This document shows, piece by piece, positions 42,378-51,800 of a stretch of 64,000 nt of DNA. The first letter of the stretch is position 1. Every line of letters starts with the position of its first letter. The translations under genes were made by a program, and so were the position numbers. The notes under the pieces were generated by a model. That model searched no databases. It was not told the origin of the DNA and was given only the letters and a program-made list of their open reading frames with translations. Source of the DNA: Anaerolentibacter hominis (lineage in GTDB: Bacteria; Bacillota; Clostridia; Lachnospirales; Lachnospiraceae); NCBI RefSeq assembly GCF_032380675.1, contig NZ_JAWDIX010000001.1:1674001-1738000 (forward strand), written 5' to 3'.

Positions 42378-42755
42378 TTACTTTTTCGGAATAATCTCAA
42401 TCCAGTATCCGTCCGGATCACTGATAAAGTAAATTCCCATGCCTTCATTTTCAAAACAGACACAGCCCATTTCTCTGTGTTTTTTCAAGGCTTCCTCAAA
42501 CTCTTCCACCTCAAAAGCCAGATGAAACTCATTATCCCCCAGATTGTACGGTCTGTCCCAGTCCCTGAGCCATGTCAGTTCCAGCAGATGCTTCGATTCG
42601 CCGTCACCCATAAATACAATCTGGAACTCTCCCGATTCCGGCGCAACTCTCCTCTGTTCTTTCAAACCCAGAGCCTTTTCATAAAATTCTATGGAAGTCT
42701 CCAGATTTCTTACATTATAGTTATTATGTGCAAATGTAAATTTCAAATCAGTCAT
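42378..42755 (-). CDS. Glyoxalase I / VOC-superfamily protein
   Basis: A 122-125-residue VOC-fold protein. Metal ligands match lactoylglutathione lyase: His in FAHNNYNV, Glu in HLLELTWL, His in EFHLAFEV and Glu in YWIEIIP. It probably detoxifies methylglyoxal adducts of a thiol, although Clostridia lack glutathione and the thiol is unknown. The ATG at 42755 lies directly against the AGGAG site, too close for normal initiation; the in-frame TTG at 42746, eight bases further on, gives better spacing and the family-typical start MKFTFAHNN. Confidence 0.85.
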   Translation of the reverse strand: MTDLKFTFAHNNYNVRNLETSIEFYEKALGLKEQRRVAPESGEFQIVFMGDGESKHLLELTWLRDWDRPYNLGDNEFHLAFEVEEFEEALKKHREMGCVCFENEGMGIYFISDPDGYWIEIIPKK

Positions 42756-42998
42756 CTCCTTTCTATTCTGCCTGTACTCATTTTATCAGAGAAATCATTC
42801 CCTGTCATCTGAAAACCCTGTGTCTAATTTCCAGACATAATTTCATTCAAATAACCAGACACTAAAAGTGAAAACCTGAACAACGCAGTAAATGAAAATT
42901 TATTATGGAGGCCATGTTCCTTTTGTCCGGTTCTCTTTACTGCCAGGTATTCTTCAATTCCGGACAGGGCCGTGTAAAAACGGCAGCATGGAAATCGT

Positions 42999-43196
42999 AT
43001 GGATAAAAAGATCAGTAAAATTAATGAGGATTCTATGTATGATATCGACATCAATGCCTGTTCCGCAACCGACTGCACCGGTGTAGTACCCGCTGCTCCG
43101 GCTTCTGAAGCAGAGATGGAATCCTACCTGGAAGTATATGATTTTCTTCCCACCACGGTCCGGAAGAAAAGCAAAGACTCCCAGCCTAAAATCTAA
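42999..43196 (+). CDS. Small conserved-looking protein of unknown function
   Basis: 65 residues, no signal peptide or membrane helix. It begins MDKKISKINEDSMYDI and contains a compact centre INACSATDCTGVVPAAP with two Cys, then an acidic helix (EAEMESYLEVYDFLP). The Cys-Ser-Ala-Thr-Asp-Cys spacing suggests metal binding or a disulfide, but this is a guess. The ribosome site is weak (ATGGAAAT). A strong terminator follows at 43224. It is probably a real gene: the frame is compact and bounded by its own terminator. Confidence 0.55.
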   Translation: MDKKISKINEDSMYDIDINACSATDCTGVVPAAPASEAEMESYLEVYDFLPTTVRKKSKDSQPKI

Positions 43197-43223
43197 CCTG
43201 TCCTCCGGACAGGCTCTTCTCCG

Positions 43224-43248
43224 TCCGGGCGTTTTGCGCCCGGATTTT
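43224..43248 (+). terminator. Terminator of the 65-residue protein gene
   Basis: TCCGGGCG pairs with CGCCCGGA around a 4-5 nt loop, followed by TTTTCC. A second hairpin (CCTGTCC/GGACAGG, 43197-43213) overlaps the end of the gene. Confidence 0.65.
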
Positions 43249-43325
43249 CCTGTCAGCCCACTCTTATATTATCCGCAGAACCAAAGTTTCATACGCATCA
43301 TACTATAAAAGAAAAGGCTATTTCT

Positions 43326-43799
43326 ATGGATTATTCTTCTTATCTGCCAATTTATGGCCTGGTACAAAGCATTTCTCCCTATAATGACTGCTGCAGTATA
43401 CAGGTATTGCTGCAGACCGATAACGGCCCGATTACTATAATCGTATCGCCGGAAACCTATGTGGTTGACAGTGTGAGACTCGTACCCGGGCTTTACATTT
43501 TTGCCTTTTTCGATGCCCACATGCCCGTGCCGCTGATCTATCCGCCTCAATATCAGGCAATCATAACCGGCACATTAAATCGCGAAGAACAGGTGATGAT
43601 CGGCTATTTCGATCAGACCCTTACCGCCTCCGATGCTTCTCTGAAACTTAATCTGCCAAGTTCTGTGGATATCGTAACGACCAACGGACAGAGCTTCGCC
43701 TGTGATCCGGGCGACCATGACCTGATTGTTTACTATGGAGCAGCAACAAAGAGTATACCTCCTCAGACGACACCCAGTAAGATTATCGTTCTTTGCTGA
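43326..43799 (+). CDS. Hypothetical beta-rich protein
   Basis: 157 residues without signal peptide, membrane helix or recognisable catalytic motif. The sequence alternates hydrophobic strands and turns (YGLVQSISPYND, NGPITIIVSPETYVVD, VPGLYIFAFFDAHMPV, PPQYQAIITG) and looks like an all-beta domain. It has no family I can name. Copy 3 of repeat R1 begins five bases past its stop codon, so it is likely monocistronic. Confidence 0.6.
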   Translation: MDYSSYLPIYGLVQSISPYNDCCSIQVLLQTDNGPITIIVSPETYVVDSVRLVPGLYIFAFFDAHMPVPLIYPPQYQAIITGTLNREEQVMIGYFDQTLTASDASLKLNLPSSVDIVTTNGQSFACDPGDHDLIVYYGAATKSIPPQTTPSKIIVLC

Positions 43800-43803
43800 C
43801 TCC

Positions 43804-43941
43804 TTTTTATCATGGAAGTAGATAAGACTCCCACCTCTATAGGTGGTGAGTAAATAACAAATTCGTCTTGATGGGAGCCCAGTCTCTTTCCAAGATAAAG
43901 CCTCCGGCGGCTCGCAGCAAGTACGCCGAGGCGTACTTGAA
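43804..43941 (+). repeat. Dispersed hairpin repeat R1, copy 3
   Basis: A full copy: left flank TTTTTAT, hairpin CCCACCTCTATAGGTGG, right palindrome AAGTACGCC/GGCGTACTT plus GAA. It differs from copies 2 and 4 at only a few positions (for example GATGGGAG instead of GGTGGGAG). Confidence 0.85.
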
Positions 43942-43995
43942 CTCTCATCCGGGCAGCCGAAGTTCAAAAACGGCCGCCCGGATATCTATCATTTT

Positions 43996-44295
43996 TCAGT
44001 CAAGCCCTTCAGCAATAACAGCTCTGCTGTCCACACTTCCAGTTCGTTTTGACATAATTACCTGATACTCCGGTGATGAAAAACAAGCGTCTAACTGCTC
44101 TCTGTTATCAAACCGTATCACAATCACCCTCTGGGGATTTCTTTTGCCGCTCAGGCTGCTGATCTTCTCCGTCCTCACAAGGTATTCTCCGCCGTAACGC
44201 TCCACAACCGGCTTAACCAACTGAATATAATCATCGTATTCTCCACGTCCTTGCTGCTCGTCGATATAAGTATCCACGATAAAATAACACGACAT
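43996..44295 (-). CDS. DUF1330-family protein
   Basis: A 99-residue dimeric alpha/beta-barrel protein of the DUF1330 group: IVDTYIDEQQGRGEYDDYIQ at the start, VERYGGEYLVRTEK in the middle and RVIVIRFDNREQLDAC near the end. The family is related to Dabb/EthD-like folds and has no proven activity. GGAGG lies upstream of ATG 44295. It stands alone. Confidence 0.8.
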   Translation of the reverse strand: MSCYFIVDTYIDEQQGRGEYDDYIQLVKPVVERYGGEYLVRTEKISSLSGKRNPQRVIVIRFDNREQLDACFSSPEYQVIMSKRTGSVDSRAVIAEGLD

Positions 44296-44522
44296 CGTAT
44301 CCTCCTTCTCACCTGTACAGGCACATAATATCCGTTCTGAAAACTCGTTTTTTTATTAGTGTAAAATACGGCCGGGGGCTTGTCAATCCGGCCTCATTAC
44401 GGCAGCACATGTTTCTGATATACTTTGGTCTGGATATGGAACACATTTCCAAAGTACAGCCAAAGCTTTTCTTAAAAATACCTTAATATTGGCCTATTCT
44501 TGAAAAAGAGCCCTTTACACCA

Positions 44523-44550
44523 TTGACATTTGTAGGCCTTAAGGTTATAT
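44523..44550 (+). promoter_or_regulatory. Promoter of the DegV gene
   Basis: TTGACA (44523-44528), a 16-bp spacer and TTATAT (44545-44550), about 39 bp before the start codon. Confidence 0.55.
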
Positions 44551-44588
44551 TTGCAATAGCAAATGAGAATAAGGGAGAATTTAATAGA

Positions 44589-45461
44589 ATGAGAGAGTTT
44601 GTAATTACGGCGGATTCCAATTCCGATTTACCCGCGTCTTTTATACAAGAGCATAATATGACAATCGTGCCCCAGTACTACGCTTTCGGTGATACGGTCT
44701 ACGGCGATGAGCTGAATATGACCCCCGACGAATTTTATCAGAAAATGAGGGAAGGCGAGCTTCCCACTTCCATGGCAAATAACCCGGAGGTGATCCGGGC
44801 CCGTTTTGAGCCATTGCTGAAAGAAGGTCTGGACATCCTTCATATCGCTTTCTCCTCCGCACTGAGCGGCAGTTACAATAACGTCATGATGGTGGTGAGA
44901 GAACTGCTTGAAGAGTACCCGGAAGCGTCCATAACGGTGATTGATTCCCTGAGTGTGTCTCTGGGCGAATCCCTACTGGTGTTCCGTGCTTTTGAATTGA
45001 AGGAAGCCGGCAAGTCCAAAGATGAAATCGCCGATATCCTGAATGAAGAAAAACTCTACTATAATATACAGTTTACTGTTGATGATCTTCATCATCTGCA
45101 AAGAGGCGGCCGTGTCTCCAAGGCAACGGCTATTATCGGAAGCATGATCAGTGTAAAGCCGCTGCTCTATGTGACGCCGGAGGGTAATTTAGTTCCAGGC
45201 GGAACCGTACGCGGCAGGAAAAAGTCATTAAATACATTGCTCCAGAAGATGTCCGAGACAGTGCCGGAGAACGTGGATAAAAACCGTCCGGTGGCTATCG
45301 CTCATGCAAATTGTCTCGAGGATGCAAAATATATTGAAAAGGTTCTCAAAGAAAAGATGGGCTATACAAATATCGTAATAAACGATGTCAGCCCCAGCAT
45401 CGGCGTACATGCAGGTCCTGGTGCGATCGGGCTTCTGTACTTCGGAAATAAGAGAAAATAA
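44589..45461 (+). CDS. DegV-family fatty-acid-binding protein
   Basis: A 290-residue two-domain protein: VITADSNSDLPASFIQEHNM at the start, SSALSGSYNNVMMV in the middle, DDLHHLQRGGRVSKATA in the C-domain and the closing SIGVHAGPGAIGLLYFG. DegV/FakB proteins bind fatty acids and, with FakA kinase, phosphorylate exogenous fatty acids for lipid synthesis. FakA is not in the window. AAGGGAG lies upstream of ATG 44589; the longer reading frame begins inside the promoter. Confidence 0.92.
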   Translation: MREFVITADSNSDLPASFIQEHNMTIVPQYYAFGDTVYGDELNMTPDEFYQKMREGELPTSMANNPEVIRARFEPLLKEGLDILHIAFSSALSGSYNNVMMVVRELLEEYPEASITVIDSLSVSLGESLLVFRAFELKEAGKSKDEIADILNEEKLYYNIQFTVDDLHHLQRGGRVSKATAIIGSMISVKPLLYVTPEGNLVPGGTVRGRKKSLNTLLQKMSETVPENVDKNRPVAIAHANCLEDAKYIEKVLKEKMGYTNIVINDVSPSIGVHAGPGAIGLLYFGNKRK

Positions 45462-45467
45462 TAAATT

Positions 45468-45498
45468 ACGCCGGAATGTTTTTCATTCCGGCGTTTTC
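45468..45498. terminator. Terminator between degV and uppP
   Basis: ACGCCGGAATG pairs exactly with CATTCCGGCGT around TTTTT, then TTTTC. It lies between convergent genes. Confidence 0.8.
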
Positions 45499-45513
45499 TC
45501 CGTATTGTCTCTC

Positions 45514-46350
45514 TCACGCTCCCGCAAAAAAGCGGAAGAAAATAAGTACCACGACTCCCAGAGCGATCCGGTACCATCCAAATACTCTGAAATCATGCTT
45601 CTTGACATAGTTCATCAGAAAACGGATGATCAGCATGGAAACCACAAAGGCAGTTACCATGCCGGCGGCCAGCACGGCCAGTTCCAGGCCGGTAAAGGAA
45701 AAACCGAACCCTGCCAGTTTCAGCACACTGGCGCCCAGCATAACCGGTACTGCCAGATAAAATGTAAATTCTGCCGCCACGCTGCGGGATGTTCCCATTA
45801 AAATACCTGCAAATATCGTAGCCCCTGATCTGGACGTCCCTGGTATCACGGCGGCCAGAAGCTGAAACAGTCCAATCACCAGAACCGTCGGTATGGTCAA
45901 TTCTGCTATGCTGTTAATCACCGGCTGCTTTCCCTTATTCTTCCATTCGATAAGAAGAAACAGCACGCCATAGACGATCAGGGCGTTTGCCACTGTCTGA
46001 TAATTATAAAATAACTGATTAATCTCATCATCCCATAGGATTCCCGCAATTCCGGCAGGAATACAGGCCAGAATAATCAGCAGCCACATTTTTACCGTGT
46101 CTTTATGTATCCTGCATTTCCCGCGTTCTACCGTAAATGGTATCAGCCGTTTCCAGAATATCACCACCACCGCCAGGATCGCTCCCAGCTGGATCACAAC
46201 AAAAAACATTTCTTTAAAGGCATCTGATAAGCCAAGCTTTAAGAATTCATCCACAAGAATCATATGCCCGGTACTGCTGATCGGAAGCCACTCCGTAATT
46301 CCTTCCACGATTCCCAAAATAACTGCCTTGATTATCTCAAACCACTGCAT
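45514..46350 (-). CDS. uppP: Undecaprenyl-diphosphatase
   Basis: A 278-residue membrane protein with the BacA/UppP motifs: GIVEGITEWLPISSTGHMIL near the start, and PGTSRSGATI in the middle (catalytic Ser/Arg cluster). It recycles the lipid carrier for peptidoglycan and surface-polymer synthesis and gives bacitracin tolerance. It appears intact and is transcribed alone. Confidence 0.95.
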   Translation of the reverse strand: MQWFEIIKAVILGIVEGITEWLPISSTGHMILVDEFLKLGLSDAFKEMFFVVIQLGAILAVVVIFWKRLIPFTVERGKCRIHKDTVKMWLLIILACIPAGIAGILWDDEINQLFYNYQTVANALIVYGVLFLLIEWKNKGKQPVINSIAELTIPTVLVIGLFQLLAAVIPGTSRSGATIFAGILMGTSRSVAAEFTFYLAVPVMLGASVLKLAGFGFSFTGLELAVLAAGMVTAFVVSMLIIRFLMNYVKKHDFRVFGWYRIALGVVVLIFFRFFAGA

Positions 46351-46407
46351 TCACTTCTCCCATCCCCGCACCTGTCCAGCCGGCACAGTCAGGTTCCTTA
46401 TTCTATT

Positions 46408-47400
46408 TTATTCATCGTGGTATCCTTCCATGATCCCTCTCAGATAATTCTTATATTCCAGAGCCACCGGCTCCGGTTTTATAATCTTCGCTCCCGTGCC
46501 AAGGCCTGTCAGCCAGCCAAAGAACTGATGGCTCACCACAACCTCCACTCTGGCCAGAAAATGTGCCTCATCCGCCTTCCTTATGTTTACCTCTTTGCCA
46601 AAACGGTCGATGACAACACCTACAAAGCGGTTCTCAAACTCCAGAGTCAGCATTTCCTCCCGGCCGCCGAACATACCGAATGTTTTTCTGGAATAACGGG
46701 CCATATCGAAATTTGTGAACCGCTCTTTTCCCTGACGCATCCGTTTTGTCAGAGCAATATTAAGCATCTTATCCACACGGTAATGCTTGATCATCTCCGC
46801 CTGCTCGTCATAGCCGATCATATAGTAATTTTCATCTTCCCAGGTCAGTCCCCAGGGGCTGATCCGGTAACGGTCACCGTTCTTCTTTAGCTTTTCTTCC
46901 TTCTCCACCGACCACTCATAGTACTGAAATGTAATCTGGACATTTTCTGATATTGCCGTATGTATCTTATCCACATTATAATAAATGCTTTCATTCATCG
47001 TCTTTATCCGGTTTGCCACAAAGACCTGACGCTGCAGTTTACCGGCGTCATAGCGGCTGGCCAGGCTTTCCAGCTTCTTAATCAGCTCTGAGGACTTCTT
47101 ATAGGTAATAAACTTGGAAGCCTGAACCGCATCCACCAGAAGCTTTAATTCCGGCAGTTCAAACTGTCGGCTGGCAAGATAATAGCCGGCCGGCTTTTCT
47201 CTCCGGCTGATAATATCCATACCGAACTGCTGCAGTGCTTCCACGTCGGCATAGATGCTCTTTCGCTCCGCCGTTATACCATTGTTCTCCAGATAGCTGA
47301 TAATCTCCTTCATGGAAACCGTATGCTCTTCATCGGTCTGTTCTAAGAGAAGCTGCATGAGATATAGTATTTTTAGTTTCTGGCTGACAGCTCTTGGCAT
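46408..47400 (-). CDS. WYL-domain transcriptional regulator
   Basis: A 330-residue protein: N-terminal HTH_11-type winged helix (SMKEIISYLENNGITAERKSIYADVEAL), a WYL domain around residues 140-230 (QITFQYYEWSV, then YRISPWGLTWEDENYYMIGYD) and a WCX C-terminal extension (ENRFVGVVIDRFG). WYL proteins sense nucleotides or other ligands and regulate genes, often in defence or DNA repair. AAAGGAG before ATG 47400 fixes the start. A 42-residue ORF lies just upstream on the same strand. Confidence 0.9.
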   Translation of the reverse strand: MPRAVSQKLKILYLMQLLLEQTDEEHTVSMKEIISYLENNGITAERKSIYADVEALQQFGMDIISRREKPAGYYLASRQFELPELKLLVDAVQASKFITYKKSSELIKKLESLASRYDAGKLQRQVFVANRIKTMNESIYYNVDKIHTAISENVQITFQYYEWSVEKEEKLKKNGDRYRISPWGLTWEDENYYMIGYDEQAEMIKHYRVDKMLNIALTKRMRQGKERFTNFDMARYSRKTFGMFGGREEMLTLEFENRFVGVVIDRFGKEVNIRKADEAHFLARVEVVVSHQFFGWLTGLGTGAKIIKPEPVALEYKNYLRGIMEGYHDE

Positions 47401-47466
47401 ATTAAAAGCTCCTTTGTCCATGTATTTTATGCTGCATCCGGAAGTTATCCTGCCGTCTTATAACAG

Positions 47467-47595
47467 TTATGGCAGCAGGCTCATCTCCTCACGGGCCTCC
47501 TGATAATTGTCGCAGTGACATTCTACTCTTCCGTTTCCTCTGTTAATTATAACATAATGATCAAACCGGTATACTATTTCGTATTTTTCGTACAT
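47467..47595 (-). CDS. Small 42-residue protein upstream of the WYL gene
   Basis: An ORF of 42 codons from ATG 47595, preceded by an excellent AGAAGGAGGG site, ending 66 bp before the WYL gene on the same strand. It starts MYEKYEIVYRFDHYVIINRG and contains a Cys-His-Cys cluster (VECHCDNYQEAREEM). The strong ribosome site and position suggest a real small gene co-transcribed with the regulator. No family is recognised; it could be a small metal-binding protein or a leader peptide. Such small genes are usually missed in annotation. Confidence 0.6.
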   Translation of the reverse strand: MYEKYEIVYRFDHYVIINRGNGRVECHCDNYQEAREEMSLLP

Positions 47596-47683
47596 AAATG
47601 GACCCTCCTTCTGAAATTTCATATTGATTCGCTATTTGTTATTCAGAAGGATATCACATTCAAAGTCCCATAAACCGGACTCT

Positions 47684-47820
47684 ATTTATCATGGAAGTAG
47701 ATAAGACTCCCACCTCTATAGGTGGTGAGTAAATAACAAATTCGTCTTGGTGGGAGCCCAGTCTCCTTCCAAGATAAAGCCTCCGGCGGCTCGCAGCACG
47801 TACGCCGAGGCATACTTGAA
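47684..47820 (+). repeat. Dispersed hairpin repeat R1, copy 4
   Basis: A full copy with left flank ATTTAT, the same internal hairpin CCCACCTCTATAGGTGG and a right palindrome that has diverged at two positions (CACGTACGCC, GGCATACTT). It lies between convergent or overlapping neighbours near the end of the YhhN-like gene. Confidence 0.85.
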
Positions 47821-47833
47821 TTTTTATTCTCAT

Positions 47834-48508
47834 TCATTTCCCCAGGGCTGCGCTGCAAATCAGTAACTGGGAAGGCAGATAACATACCCAGATCAGATTG
47901 CCGGCTGTTGCATGGAATGTCCCGGAAAAGGTACCCGGCAGGAACCTGGGCAGATTATAAATTCCCACAAACAGATCACAGATAAACAGCAGAATCAGCC
48001 CCGCCGGCAGATACAATTGTTGTTTCTTTTGCAGTGGAACGGCCTTTATTACAGCAGACACGATATTAAATACTTCGATGCCCGCGTAAAATCCCGCCGC
48101 CCCTAAGAGCAGGCTGCCTCCATGCCGGCCTGCACAAGCTGCTGCTGTAACACCGGTGATCAGCCCCGCCGGCAGCATAATCGTGATTCCTCTCTTTCCG
48201 CCCAGTTCTGCCTGATAGCAGAATTGAATCAGACAGAATAGAAGGACCCCAGGAAGCGCCGCCTCTGTAAACAGGAGAAACCAGTCGGCAATTGCCGTGA
48301 GCAAAAGACCAAGTGCAAGCGGAAAGCTTCTTATGCGGCTATCATTCGATATCAGGAAAAACACACATAACAATATTCCGATATATTTAAACCTTGCAGT
48401 TACCCCTGCAGACAGCCAACCGAATACATCTCCGGATACAAACACAAGATACAAACAGGCTTCTGCCAGGATAAAAAGCCGAAATCTCCATTCTGGATGC
48501 CTCACCAT
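47834..48508 (-). CDS. YhhN/TMEM86-family membrane protein (lysoplasmalogenase-like)
   Basis: A 224-residue membrane protein with about eight helices. The family motifs ADWFLLF (after helix 3), FCDLFVGIYNLP-type and VCYLPSQLLI near the C-terminus match YhhN/TMEM86 proteins. Eukaryotic members hydrolyse lysoplasmalogens; many clostridia make plasmalogens, so a lipid role is plausible. ATG 48508 follows GGGAGGGGG by about ten bases. Confidence 0.75.
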   Translation of the reverse strand: MVRHPEWRFRLFILAEACLYLVFVSGDVFGWLSAGVTARFKYIGILLCVFFLISNDSRIRSFPLALGLLLTAIADWFLLFTEAALPGVLLFCLIQFCYQAELGGKRGITIMLPAGLITGVTAAACAGRHGGSLLLGAAGFYAGIEVFNIVSAVIKAVPLQKKQQLYLPAGLILLFICDLFVGIYNLPRFLPGTFSGTFHATAGNLIWVCYLPSQLLICSAALGK

Positions 48509-48639
48509 CTGAAACCGTCCCCCTCCCAAACTATGCGGTATTGTTCCTGTTTTAAAGTATACCGAACATTTCTCTTCTTAACCATCCCCCGCCTATCCGT
48601 TTCTTACCCATAAAATGTTGCAGACAGCTTTTTTAAGTA

Positions 48640-48668
48640 TTGATTTTTACACTGTTTTCTTATAAAAT
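48640..48668 (+). promoter_or_regulatory. Promoter of tRNA-Ala
   Basis: TTGATT (48640-48645), a 17-bp spacer and TAAAAT (48663-48668), 10 bp before the tRNA. Confidence 0.6.
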
Positions 48669-48678
48669 AAAGAAGTAC

Positions 48679-48751
48679 GGGGGCGTAGCTCAGTTGGGAG
48701 AGCGCTTGCATGGCATGCAAGAGGCCATGGGTTCAAGTCCCACCGTCTCCA
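48679..48751 (+). tRNA. tRNA-Ala (anticodon GGC)
   Basis: A 73-nt cloverleaf: acceptor stem GGGGGCG/CGTCTCC with G-U pairs, D-arm GCTCAGTTGGGAGAGC, anticodon arm CTTGCATGGCATGCAAG with anticodon GGC, T-loop GGTTCAAGTCC. No CCA is encoded. It stands alone with a terminator directly after it. Confidence 0.95.
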
Positions 48752-48752
48752 T

Positions 48753-48789
48753 GAAAAAACTCACAGGCTTTTATCCTGTGAGTTTTTTC
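48753..48789. terminator. Terminator of tRNA-Ala (also facing the hybrid kinase gene)
   Basis: AAAAAACTCACAGG pairs exactly with CCTGTGAGTTTTTT around a 7-nt loop, with A- and T-runs on each side; it should work for both strands. Confidence 0.85.
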
Positions 48790-48820
48790 ATTCTATCCAA
48801 AATACCCGGCATTTCTTTTC

Positions 48821-51800
48821 TTAAGATAGATAGCGCTCCAACAATTTCTCCAGCTCATAAACATCAATGGGTTTGGCAAAGTGTCCGGTCATTCCCGCAG
48901 AAAGAGCGGCACGTACATCTTCATCAAATGCATTGGCGGTCATAGCGATAACTGGAACAGTTCCGGCATCCTGCCGTTTAAGGCTGCGAATCACTTTCGT
49001 TGCTTCTAAGCCGTCCATAACCGGCATCTGAATGTCCATCAGGATCAGGTCATAATATCCCTCCGGGGAAGTGCTTACTTTGTCTACCGCTTCTGCCCCA
49101 TCACAGGCTTCTTCAACCTCAGCCCCCATCTCTTCGATCAAGGTGCGGGCAATCTCGCGATTCAGCAGATTATCTTCAACAAGAAGGACATGCCGCCCTC
49201 CAAAACAGGATTTTAAAGCCACCGTCTGTTGCTGTAATGGTGCTGCTCCTTCTCCCAGTTCACTGAGCAGATAACAGATTTTAGTCCGGTAAAAAGGTTT
49301 CGATAGAAATGCGGTTACACCTGCATTTCTGGCTTCACTTTCTATTTCTTCCCAGTCATAAGCAGTGAGAATAATGACCGGAACCTCAGTCCCGACTTCT
49401 CTGCGGATACGTCTGGTTACTTCTACTCCATCTAAATCAGGCATCTTCCAGTCAATTATAATTAGTTCAAACGGATCTGGAGTGTTCTTCGCCTCTGCTG
49501 CCAGACGGACAGCTGCAGCACCTTCCGTTACAAACTCTGCCCGAAGCCCCATATCCCTCAAAAGAGCCGCGGCATTTTCGCAGGTCTGCCTGTCATCGTC
49601 CACAATCAGGCTGTGAACTCCGATCCATTTTTCAGGAATTTCTTCCTTCTGACCATCCTGCTGTTTTAACGGCAAAGTTACCGTAAAGGAAGAGCCGAAA
49701 CCTGGTTCACTTTCCACACGGATATCCCCGCTCATCATATCAACTATATTTTTCGTGATCGCCATGCCAAGCCCCGTCCCAACCGTTCTGCTGTGGGTCG
49801 TATCCTGAGCCCGTTCGAACGGTTGAAACAGTTTTTCTAAAAATTCTGCGCTCATCCCGATCCCATTATCGCGGCATTCAAAAACGTAACTGCGGTACTG
49901 ACCTCTTCCAGTTTTTTTCTGATATACATCGAAGATGATTTTTCCGCCTTCCGGTGTATATTTGACGGCATTACTCAGGATGTTAAGACATATCTGCCGG
50001 ATTCTTAAGGGATCTCCGATAACCCTTTCATTTCCTAAAAGATTAAGACGAATTTCCAGCTCAAGCTTGCCGGCATTGGCCTGGGGCCGTATCAGGTCAC
50101 CTACCTCTGCAATCAGCTCCGCCAGATGAAAGGGTTCTTCCCGCAGAGATAACTTTCCGCTCTCAATTTTGGACATATCCAGTATGTCATTGATCAGGCT
50201 CAGCAGGTGCTGGCTGGACAGGCCAATCTTCTTCAGGCATTCCCTCACCCGTTCCTGCTCATCCACATGTGCGGACGCAATAGCCGTCATACCTACGATT
50301 GCATTCATAGGAGTCCGGATATCATGACTCATATTGGACAGGAACTGGCTTTTTGCCAAACTGGCCGCCTGTGCGCTGTCCAGAGCGCTTTGTAGTACCT
50401 GGCGCTGCCGTTCCTCCTCATATCGCTGTTCATCGATATGGCGCGACAAAAGGATGGCAATCTGCTCATTAGAATAAGGATTCTCCACAGCGATAATCTG
50501 AATGGAAGTCCAGTGGTACTGTCCGTCCAGGAGCATCTGTTTCGTTTCCAGAAAAACTTCCTGCCTGTCACCATTCAGTGTACGGCTGAGAATCTTAGGC
50601 GCAAGGCGCCGCCGGATCTCTTCCCGGAAGTCAGGATGAACGGTTGACAGGATATCCTGATACAGCTTGCTGTATGGTCCACACACATCTAGTTTTACCA
50701 TTGGGCTGGGTTTCATATATATATTTTTAAACGTATCTGTACTCAGATTTAAGCTGATAATGATCGGAAAAATTCCGGACACTGCACTCACCAGCATCAT
50801 ACGCTCCTGCAGTTTTTCCCGCTCTGCTTCCTCTTCCGCCAGCTTTTCGTCAGTAATATCGTGGAACGTGGCAATCAGAACCGGTGTTCCATTCTCATCC
50901 AGTGTCTTCTCTACAATTCCTGACGCCCAGAAAAAGCGCCTATCCTCTTTTATAATACGGCCTTCAAAGGTATGTTTTTGTCCGCTGTCTGACGTATCCT
51001 GGAATATCTTTGAGATACTCTCATAATCTTCCGGTATAACTGCATCTAAAAGGTTCTTTCCGACCGGTGCTTCTCCTGATTCTTCTATTGTATATTTTAG
51101 TAAGCGCATGCCCTCCTGATTTAACTGAAGAAGTGAATAAGGGCTTTCCACCGTCAGCAGCGCAATCCCTTCCGGCACCGCATTATAAAGATGTTCAATA
51201 TAGCTTGCCTGACTTAAAAGCCTGCGGTTAATCCGGTTTACATTGCGAAAATACAGAATAACCAGCAGTGCGATTCCCAGCAGAATTCCCGAAATCAGTA
51301 CAAATGTCTGCAGCAGAATCTGATTGGTCTGGGCATTCACAACACTCTGCGGAATAATGGAGATTAAATACCAGTCTGAAGACAACTGCAGAGGTATATA
51401 ACAAAATACCGTATTCTCATTCTGGTAGTGTAATACAGCCCACCCCTGTTTGTTGTTCTTCAATCCATCTGCAAACTGTTGCAATACTTCCGCATTATTT
51501 TGCTCTGCCGACAGCATATCAAACAGATTTTTTACTGTCTTGTTGCTGTTCGGATGAGGAACCCGGATCAGTACATCCCCATCCGAATCAACGACATAGG
51601 AAAACCCCGTATTTTCGTAAAAGGATACACTGAAACTATCTACTATTTCATTTACCTCATATTCTTTGATCAAATAGCCCACAGATCCATCCCGCAGTTC
51701 AACCCTTACATAAAGATCAAATACATTTACCCCTGTCACACTGCTGATATGAGGATCAATAAGCCCCTTCTCCTGTCCGGACTTCTTAAGCATCCCCGTG

